The notes under the pieces are model-generated. The model was not told the DNA's origin and made no database searches. It was given only the letters and a program-made list of their open reading frames with translations. 43,981 nt of DNA from Oscillospiraceae bacterium (GTDB lineage: Bacteria > Bacillota > Clostridia > Oscillospirales > Oscillospiraceae). This document shows, piece after piece, positions 37,267-43,981 of this stretch. A program made the translations under genes and the position numbers. The stretch's first letter is position 1. Every line of letters begins with the position of its first letter. The stretch covers positions 1 through 43,981 of the forward strand of contig JAISIK010000069.1 in assembly GCA_031262065.1 (NCBI GenBank). The letters are read 5' to 3'.

Positions 37267-38256
37267 CTATTTTTTCTTCTGGGCGCGGTTGAGTTTGGCG
37301 TTTTGCTGCGCAAGCAGCAGGTCTTCCGGGGTAATTTTCGCGCCGTTTTCGACGCAGATTGGCGCAGAAAGGGTTGTATTCGGGGAAATCACAGCGTCGT
37401 CGCCGATGCTCCCTTGCGGCGCATCGCTATCGGCTGCGCCGATAGCGCAATACGGGCCGATTTGGACGTTCTTGCCGACTGCGCAGCGGGAAACCTGCGA
37501 GGCGTTCACGCGGGTGTCCGCGCCGATTGTGCAGGTATCAATCACGCTCCACGGGCCGATAACCGCGCCCTCTGCAATAACGCTGTCGCCGCGAATGCTT
37601 GCGCCGGGCAGCAATTTCGCGCCCGGTTTGATTCGCGCGCTCGGCGAAATATAGCAGCTGTTCCAGTCGAAAATCTCCACGCCTGCCTTCAAAAGCGCCA
37701 GCGCTTGGTTGCGGCGAAGAAGCGTGGCTGCTTCCGCTGCGGCAGCGGCGGTTTCGACGGAATAGAAACCATCACAATCGCTCAAAACCGCTCCATTTTC
37801 GCGCAAAACCTGCACAAAGGAAAAGCGCTCGTCGAGGGCTGCCATCATCGCTTCCCGCGAGACGCGCCGCACGCACGAGGGCCGGGGTGCATTTGCATAG
37901 GAAGCCAGCTGCGGCAGATACATCGCAGCGCCTGTGACAACGGTTACTTCCGCTTCGCTGTCTTCAGCAGTGGAAAGAAATACATGTAAAAGGTCGGACG
38001 GGTCGTGCTCTATGCCGGTTACGACTTCTGCCTCCGCAGGGAAACATGCGCGTGCCTGCGCGATATAGCGGTCGTGGCAGACGAGGAAAAACCGCCCCAC
38101 GCCTTCGGCGCACAGGCTGTTTGCCAGCCAGCGCAGCAAGGGCGCACCGAGGGCAGGCACAAGCAGCAGCGGCTGCGCAAGCCCTGTTTTGGCTGTATCG
38201 TCAGGAACAAAAATGACCGCAGAAGAACCGAGCATGCCGCTCACCCCTTTTTTCAT
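37267..38256 (-). CDS. Degenerate GlmU-like nucleotidyltransferase/left-handed beta-helix protein
   Basis: C-terminal hexapeptide repeats (ISPSARIKPGAKLLPGASIRGDSVIAEGAVIGPWSVIDTCTIGADTRV), NTP-transferase-like N-terminus; sits upstream of prs-pth-mfd as glmU does in Bacillus. Confidence 0.7.
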   Translation of the reverse strand: MKKGVSGMLGSSAVIFVPDDTAKTGLAQPLLLVPALGAPLLRWLANSLCAEGVGRFFLVCHDRYIAQARACFPAEAEVVTGIEHDPSDLLHVFLSTAEDSEAEVTVVTGAAMYLPQLASYANAPRPSCVRRVSREAMMAALDERFSFVQVLRENGAVLSDCDGFYSVETAAAAAEAATLLRRNQALALLKAGVEIFDWNSCYISPSARIKPGAKLLPGASIRGDSVIAEGAVIGPWSVIDTCTIGADTRVNASQVSRCAVGKNVQIGPYCAIGAADSDAPQGSIGDDAVISPNTTLSAPICVENGAKITPEDLLLAQQNAKLNRAQKKK

Positions 38257-38455
38257 CGTCTATGCCTGGAATGATTCGTTTCTAACCGCATCCATTATAG
38301 CAGAATAAATGGAATCCGTCCACCGATTTTATGTAGGAAAGGCAACAAATTCATGCCAAACTTCCCGCCCTTTTTTGTCGAAATGTTGAAGAAATGACTG
38401 CGCAGCGTGAAAAACCGTCTGCGGGCAGACGCCCCGCTGCATCCCGCAGGCGGCG

Positions 38456-38489
38456 CGGGTTCGGCGTACGCGCGCCGAACCCGTCTTTT
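38456..38489 (+). terminator. Orphan strong hairpin with T-rich 3' flank on the plus strand
   Basis: CGGGTTCGGCG-TACGCG-CGCCGAACCCG-TCTTTTG. Confidence 0.55.
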
Positions 38490-38543
38490 GCGAAAAACCC
38501 GCAGTGAATCCGCAATCGACCAAGCGCCTGCGCCTGAAACAGA

Positions 38544-38580
38544 CAATCGCCGTGCCAAGGTCTTGTTGGCACGGCGATTG
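38544..38580 (-). terminator. Hairpin downstream of the isochorismatase-like gene
   Basis: CAATCGCCGTGCCAAggtcttgTTGGCACGGCGATTG. Confidence 0.65.
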
Positions 38581-38593
38581 TGTTTTGTGAGGC

Positions 38594-39232
38594 TCAGCTC
38601 ACATGGGCGGCGGTTTCCGTATATTCCACACCGACGCCGTAGGCGCCTGAATGCTCTTTTACAATGCTCATAACTTGGTTGTAGGTGTCCTTATTGTTCC
38701 AGTCGCGCTGCCATTCGAGCATAACTTCCTGCCAAGTTACGGGAATTACACCCGCTTGGCTCATGCGTTCAATCGCCGTTTGGTGCGCCTGCTTGCTCGA
38801 ACCGCCGCAGATGTCCGTTACGACATAGACTTCATAGCCGTCACTGAGCGCACACAGCGCGGGGAACAGCGCGCACGCCTCTGTCCACAAGCCGCCGATG
38901 ATGAGCTTTTTGCGGGCTGTGCCGATAACTGCCTTGTGGAAATTGCTGTCTTCCCATGCGTTGATATTCGTGCGGTCTATCGGCATGAACTCGGGGAAAA
39001 CGTTCTGGATTTGAGAAATCAGGTCGCCTGCGAAGGTTCGCGCGGTAACGGTCGTCAGAACGCAGGGCACGCCGAAGGTCTGACAAGCCTTGGCAAGCCC
39101 GGTTGCGCCGTTGATAATCTGTTCGCGCACCGCGCCCTGTATGCCGAAAATCATCTGCGGCTGGTAGTCGATGAGAGCAACCACGCTGTCCTCCGGGGCA
39201 AGTAAACAATTTTTGTAATTCCGCATAATCAA
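38594..39232 (-). CDS. Isochorismatase-family cysteine hydrolase (YcaC-like)
   Basis: SVVALIDYQPQMIF; KKLIIGGLWTEACALFPALCAL; YVVTDICGGSS. Confidence 0.88.
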   Translation of the reverse strand: MIMRNYKNCLLAPEDSVVALIDYQPQMIFGIQGAVREQIINGATGLAKACQTFGVPCVLTTVTARTFAGDLISQIQNVFPEFMPIDRTNINAWEDSNFHKAVIGTARKKLIIGGLWTEACALFPALCALSDGYEVYVVTDICGGSSKQAHQTAIERMSQAGVIPVTWQEVMLEWQRDWNNKDTYNQVMSIVKEHSGAYGVGVEYTETAAHVS

Positions 39233-39341
39233 AACTCCTTATCATAGTAGTAGCTTTTGCCATAGGTAATATGTGTAAAAACGCGGCATTGTATACAAGC
39301 AGCTCCATCGGTTTTTGAAGGCAAATTTCCGCAGATTGCGT

Positions 39342-39369
39342 TCTATTGGCGGGCTTGTCCGCATACAAT
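39342..39369 (+). promoter_or_regulatory. Putative sigma-E promoter of spoIIP (TCTATT-N14-CATACAAT)
   Basis: Perfect sigma-E -10 CATACAAT at 39362-39369 with a plausible -35. Confidence 0.6.
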
Positions 39370-39388
39370 ATCACGGGGGGATGATACC

Positions 39389-40426
39389 ATGCAGACAAAG
39401 AGCCGATTTCAGCTGGCGGCGCGGTGGTTGTGCTTTGCGGTTTTGGCTTTTGCGGTGATGCTGCGCATGGCGATGCAGCCGACCGTTCGCGCCGGTATCA
39501 GCAATACGGTTTCCCATGCGCTGGGCAGTGATGCTGCTGCGCGGCTGATGCTGTTTTTGTCCTTGGGCACAACGCAGATTCCCGAGGATGCGCCGAAAGA
39601 GGCTGCGGTTGAGCAAAGTGCTGCGCCGCAGGCAGCGCCGGAGACGGAGACCTATCCCACCTTGCGCTATACGCCCAAAACGCAGACGCAAATCCCGCAG
39701 GGGGCGGTGGAAATTCGGAATCGTTCCGGGCTGGAAATTGACCTCGACAGTCTGCTTGCAGCGCAGCTTCCCTTTGATGCCAGTGCGCAGGGGCCGTTGG
39801 TGCTCATTATACATACGCACGCGACGGAAGCCTATACCATCGCGGACGGCGATACCTACGAGGAAAGCAGCAGCTACCGCACGCAGGATACCGCATACAA
39901 TGTCGTGCGCGTCGGACAGGCACTTGCAGATACGCTTGAGGCGCGCGGCATCGAGACGCTGCACGATGAAACGCTCAACGATTTGCCGAGCTACGACGAT
40001 TCCTATCCGCGCATGGCGGAGGTGGCGCAGAGCTACTTAACTATGTATCCGTCCATTCAGATGGTTATCGATGTGCACCGCGACGCGCTGGTAGATGATG
40101 CCGACAATCAGCTTGCCCTGACGACTGTGGTCGAAGGGGAGGAGCTTGCGCAGCTGCTCTTGGTGATGGGCACGAACGCCTCGGGTCTTACGCATCCGAA
40201 TTGGGAAAGCAATCTCAGCTGCGCCGTGCAGGCGCAGGCGGTTACCGAGGCGCGTGCGCCGGGGCTGTTTCGCACGATGTCGCTGCGGGCGGAGCGCTAC
40301 AACCAGCATTTGACGCCCTGCTCGTTGCTGTTAGAGGTCGGCACGGCGGGAAATACCCTGCAACAGGCGCTGCGATCGGCGGAGTTGTTCGGCGAAGCGC
40401 TTGCGGATTTATTACTCCAAGGATAA
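39389..40426 (+). CDS. spoIIP: Stage II sporulation protein P
   Basis: VLIIHTHATEAYT; MVIDVHRDAL; LLLEVGTAGNTLQQALRSAELFGEAL. Confidence 0.95.
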   Translation: MQTKSRFQLAARWLCFAVLAFAVMLRMAMQPTVRAGISNTVSHALGSDAAARLMLFLSLGTTQIPEDAPKEAAVEQSAAPQAAPETETYPTLRYTPKTQTQIPQGAVEIRNRSGLEIDLDSLLAAQLPFDASAQGPLVLIIHTHATEAYTIADGDTYEESSSYRTQDTAYNVVRVGQALADTLEARGIETLHDETLNDLPSYDDSYPRMAEVAQSYLTMYPSIQMVIDVHRDALVDDADNQLALTTVVEGEELAQLLLVMGTNASGLTHPNWESNLSCAVQAQAVTEARAPGLFRTMSLRAERYNQHLTPCSLLLEVGTAGNTLQQALRSAELFGEALADLLLQG

Positions 40427-40606
40427 AGGCGGGCTGCATTGCCGCCGGGAAAGAGGATGCTATGATGCCACTGTTTTTGCTCGTTTTGTCCAGAAAAGAC
40501 GACTATCGCCGGATGCTCTCCGGCGTCCACGCCCGCTGGCGACAAAGACGGAACAATCGAGTATAATTTCCTCCAATTGGCAGACAATACTGCCGAGGTG
40601 AGGCAT

Positions 40607-42040
40607 TTGGACTACACGGGCGAACTGAATCATGAGAATATTCAGGCAATTTTCGAAGGCGCGGGCGATTTCAACAGCCGTCTAATCCGCGTCGGCGGAC
40701 ACATACTATATATATATTCCATTGACGGGCTGACTTCGGGCGGCGATATTTCCCACTATGTTATCAAGCCCTTGATGCGCGACGGCTTCGGCGGGACGAT
40801 GCACGACCTGTACGATCGTGCGCTGCACAGCGTGGTGTACAACAGCGTTGCAGCGCCCTGCGAGGATTTGGAAGCCGTGGCGAAGAAGTTGGTCAACGGC
40901 TTTTCCGTTGTGCTCTTCGGCGGCGCGGGGGCAATCGCTTTTGAGGACAAGACCACGGAAAAACGCTTTCCCTCTGCGCCGCAGGTGGAAAACACCGTCA
41001 AAGGTCCGAAGGACGCCTTCACCGAAACCGTGCGCACGAACACCAGCATCTTGCGCCGCCATATGCGCACGCCCGCGCTTCGTCTGCATGAGACGATTGT
41101 CGGGCGCAGAAGTCTGACCAATGTCACGCTTGCGTATATCGACGGACTGACAAGCACGGAGCTTGTCGAACAGATGAAAAAGCGCATTGCCTCTATCGAT
41201 ATTGACGGGCTTGTCACGCCCGCAGCGGTGGAGGAGTATATTACAGGCTCGCGCCCGACTGCCTTCCCGCTGCTGCAATATACCGAGCGGGCAGACCGCT
41301 TTGCGCAGGGGCTGCTCGACGGACGCGTGGGCATACTCGTTGACGGACTGCCGCTGGGCTATCTTGCGCCGGTGGATTTCGGCTATTTGCTCTCCTCGCC
41401 GGAGGATCGCGGCACGGACTATATTTCGGCGACCTTTTTGCGCGCGCTACGCATTGTTGCCATGCTGGTGGGGCTGCTTCTTCCCGCCCTGTATGTGGCG
41501 ATGAGCGCCTTTCACCCGGAAATGCTGCCGACGCAACTTCTGACCGCGATTATTGAGAGCAAACAGGCAGTGCCGTTTCCGACGATTTTGGAGGTTATGG
41601 GACTTCTGATTGCCTTTGAGCTCTTGCAAGAGGCGGGCGTTTCGATGCCGCAGTCGATTGGGCAGTCGCTGTCGATTATCGGCGGGCTTGTCGTCGGTAC
41701 GGCAGCGGTGGAGGCGAAAATTGTCTCGCCCGCCGCGCTCATTGTCGTTGCTGCAGCGGGAATCTGCGGCTACGCCGTCCCGGGGCGCGGGTTTTCCGAT
41801 GCCCTGCGCATCTGGCGGTTTATTATTACAATTTTGGCAAGCGTCGCGGGGCTCTTCGGTCTGACGGCGGGCAGCCTTCTGCTGCTTGTGCATCTGGCGG
41901 GGCTGGATTCGATGGGGCGGGCGTATCTTGCGCCCTTCTCCCGCGTGAGCGGCTCGCACAGCGTCATTCGCAATCGCTTGGTCAAGAGTAAGCACAGGGA
42001 CAGCTCCCTGCATCCGCAGGATTTGAAGAATCAGAGGTGA
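40607..42040 (+). CDS. GerA-family spore germination protein (GerAA-like)
   Basis: IDGLTSTELVEQMKKRIASIDIDGL; FPLLQYTERADRFAQGLLDGRVGILVDGLP; C-terminal TMs; TTG start after GAGGTGAGG. Confidence 0.92.
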   Translation: MDYTGELNHENIQAIFEGAGDFNSRLIRVGGHILYIYSIDGLTSGGDISHYVIKPLMRDGFGGTMHDLYDRALHSVVYNSVAAPCEDLEAVAKKLVNGFSVVLFGGAGAIAFEDKTTEKRFPSAPQVENTVKGPKDAFTETVRTNTSILRRHMRTPALRLHETIVGRRSLTNVTLAYIDGLTSTELVEQMKKRIASIDIDGLVTPAAVEEYITGSRPTAFPLLQYTERADRFAQGLLDGRVGILVDGLPLGYLAPVDFGYLLSSPEDRGTDYISATFLRALRIVAMLVGLLLPALYVAMSAFHPEMLPTQLLTAIIESKQAVPFPTILEVMGLLIAFELLQEAGVSMPQSIGQSLSIIGGLVVGTAAVEAKIVSPAALIVVAAAGICGYAVPGRGFSDALRIWRFIITILASVAGLFGLTAGSLLLLVHLAGLDSMGRAYLAPFSRVSGSHSVIRNRLVKSKHRDSSLHPQDLKNQR

Positions 42041-42045
42041 GGAGT

Positions 42046-42531
42046 ATGAAAATTTGGATTGCCGCCGTGGGGCTTGTGCTCCTGCTGGCGTTTGCGGGCG
42101 GACTGCCCTTTTCCAATCACGAGACGCAGAAATTGCTGCCGCTTCATACCGTACAGGTCGAGCTGACGGAGGACGGCGTGCACATTGTGAGCGAGGCGGG
42201 CGAGGGCTACGGCGCGACATGGAGCGAGGCGGTTCGCGCTCTGCACGAAAGCGCCTCCGGCGAGGTCTTTTTTGATACCGCCGAGCAGTTGGTGCTTTGC
42301 AGCCGCGCAATCAATATTGTGCCCGAGATTCTCGAAGAAAAGACGCTGCGTCCGGCGGCGCAGGTGTATCGCAGCCGGGAATTGCAGCCGGTTGAGGGAT
42401 TAAACGAATACTTGTCTTCGCAGGAAAGCGACGTGAGCCTCGGAGACCTGCTTGCCGCGCAGGAAGAAGGCATGCGCCTGCAGCCGCCGCTGCTGGTGCA
42501 GACGAAAAGCGGGCCGGAGGTGCGGCAATGA
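42046..42531 (+). CDS. Short GerAC N-domain-like protein of the ger operon
   Basis: 161 aa, N-terminal hydrophobic segment without lipobox Cys, between GerA-like and GerB-like genes; similarity is weak. Confidence 0.5.
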   Translation: MKIWIAAVGLVLLLAFAGGLPFSNHETQKLLPLHTVQVELTEDGVHIVSEAGEGYGATWSEAVRALHESASGEVFFDTAEQLVLCSRAINIVPEILEEKTLRPAAQVYRSRELQPVEGLNEYLSSQESDVSLGDLLAAQEEGMRLQPPLLVQTKSGPEVRQ

Positions 42532-43538
42532 GCCAAGGGAAAATTCTGCCCCGGCAAATCTGTGCGCTGTGCTTCTGTGCGATGGGTCCTGCGGCGGTCG
42601 TCCTGCTTCCGAAAAGCGGCTGGCTGCCGGCGCTGATTATGAGCGCCCTTGCGGCAGCCGCTGTTGCCCTGCTGCTGGTGTTGCGGCGCAAGTGCGGTGG
42701 GGGACTTGCCGAGGTGTATGTAAACAGCTGGGGCGAGCTGCCGGGGAAAACCCTGCTTGCGATGGAACTGCTTTGGAGTCTGCTCTTGCTGGGCGTGTTC
42801 GCGCGCTTGCTGTGCAGCGCCTATCCGCAGGGAAATGCCTTCCCCTTTGTCGGGCTGATTATGCTGCTGCTTGCCGCCTATGCAGCCAAAAAGGGCGCAT
42901 CAGCGGTGGTGCGCGTGGGTGCGGTGTGCTTTTTCTTTCTGCTTCTGATTTTCGGCTTGGTGCTTGCGTTCTCCGCCGTGCGGGTCGAGCCGCGCTGGCT
43001 GCGCCCGACGCTGGAATATATGGATTGGCGGGTGTTCCCCTTGCTGCTTGCCCCGGTCTGCGCCCTCTTTTTCGCAGACAAATGCGAGGGGGCGAAGGGA
43101 AAGGTGCATTGGTGGATAATCGGTACGGTTGCAATTACGGTGCTCTGTGCCTTGGTGACCATCGGCAGCGTCTCCCCGCCGGTTGCGGCGGACGATGACT
43201 TCCCCTTCTATATGATGACCAAGAGCATCTCCGTCTTCGGCGCGATGGAGCGTTTTGAGGCGGTCGTTTCTGCGGCGCTTACGGCGGGCGGCTTTTGCCT
43301 GATGGGCATGCTCTGTATGGCAAATGCAAGAAAATTGCACCGCCTGTTCCCGAAAGCGAACGAAAAAAGTGCCGCAAGCGTCAATCTTGTAGCGGGCGCA
43401 GCCGCGCTGTGGCTGTCCTTCCGGATTTCCGCTACGTGGATCGCCGCAGGAACCGCTATATTTTGGGGCATTCTGCCGCTTCTGACACTACTTGTAGGAG
43501 TTCAGAAAAAATCCAAATTTTTTGAAAAAAAGAGTTGA
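42528..43538 (+). CDS. GerAB-like spore germination permease
   Basis: Polytopic; operon position after GerA; ATGA overlap with upstream CDS; SWGELPGKTLLAMELLWSLLLLGVFARLL. Confidence 0.82.
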   Translation: MSQGKILPRQICALCFCAMGPAAVVLLPKSGWLPALIMSALAAAAVALLLVLRRKCGGGLAEVYVNSWGELPGKTLLAMELLWSLLLLGVFARLLCSAYPQGNAFPFVGLIMLLLAAYAAKKGASAVVRVGAVCFFFLLLIFGLVLAFSAVRVEPRWLRPTLEYMDWRVFPLLLAPVCALFFADKCEGAKGKVHWWIIGTVAITVLCALVTIGSVSPPVAADDDFPFYMMTKSISVFGAMERFEAVVSAALTAGGFCLMGMLCMANARKLHRLFPKANEKSAASVNLVAGAAALWLSFRISATWIAAGTAIFWGILPLLTLLVGVQKKSKFFEKKS

Positions 43539-43563
43539 CAATGATGGAGTTTCTTGCTAAAAT
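43535..43563 (+). promoter_or_regulatory. sigma-A promoter, rrn P1-like (TTGACA-N17-TAAAAT)
   Basis: Perfect -35 43535-43540, -10 43558-43563. Confidence 0.8.
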
Positions 43564-43629
43564 AGCCAAGCGCGTTCGGGACAGTTGATAAAGCGCTTTT
43601 GGAAATTGCAAAATTCGCCAAAATAGTGC

Positions 43630-43658
43630 TTGACAAATGATGCACGATGCGTTAGAAT
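43630..43658 (+). promoter_or_regulatory. sigma-A promoter, rrn P2-like (TTGACA-N17-TAGAAT)
   Basis: Perfect -35 43630-43635, -10 43653-43658. Confidence 0.8.
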
Positions 43659-43664
43659 AAAAAA

Positions 43665-43981
43665 GTTGCACTGCGGTTGAGAGCTTTGCTCGATGAGGCT
43701 GCGGCTGTGCTTTCTTATCGGCTGCGATTGCAGCATGCACCTTGTAAATTAAACAACGAGAAACATGAACGAAACACCAGAGACGATTTTGATTTAGTAA
43801 GATTGAAGTTGTTTTTTGCGTTGAGCTTGGTAGGGAAATCGGTCGGCGGGCGAGAGCTTAAGGACAGATACAGAATACAAAGTTCAACGAATGTCAAGAA
43901 ATAGCCAACGAAGAAATTCTAAGAGTAAAAGCTAGAGCGAATTATTCGGTGAATGGATTTTAGTGTTCCGGGCGGAAACGC
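43665..43981 (+). other. Probable leader of an rRNA operon (16S expected just beyond the window)
   Basis: Tandem strong promoters, no credible ORF, rrn-leader-like ACCTTGTAAATTAAACAACGAGAAACATG. Confidence 0.6.

Noticed and set aside
43677-43904. Short ORFs in the terminal 450 bp
   Set aside because: No homology or RBS; region looks like an rRNA leader

Overview
This window is a mostly housekeeping chromosomal segment from a GC-rich, spore-forming Firmicute, probably Clostridia/Oscillospiraceae-like (inferred from gene content only). Order: spo0A; ytvI-like permease; ACT-domain protein; ACP-like protein; mscL; serS; parB-parA with two perfect parS palindromes flanking lexA; an rlmD/rumA-type methyltransferase; ileS with an Ile T-box leader; divIVA-sepF-yggS plus an HlyD-like protein; hfq-miaA-mutL-CPBP-mutS-miaB. 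A short AT-rich accessory patch follows (DUF4238-like gene plus a decayed IS3-type remnant) beside an initiator tRNA-fMet. Then come small accessory genes, a VanW protein, mfd-pth-prs-glmU-like, an isochorismatase-like hydrolase, spoIIP, and a ger-type operon. The window ends in tandem sigma-A promoters and a leader that look like the start of an rRNA operon lying outside it. I see no CRISPR array, prophage or complete defence island, and no convincing new multi-gene system. The observations most worth checking are: mutS split by a 1-nt frameshift with an ATGA stop/start overlap; an ACP-like protein whose expected phosphopantetheine serine is Pro; a ger operon with a truncated GerC-like middle gene; a degenerate GlmU-like protein at the glmU locus; and the small tRNA-adjacent island.
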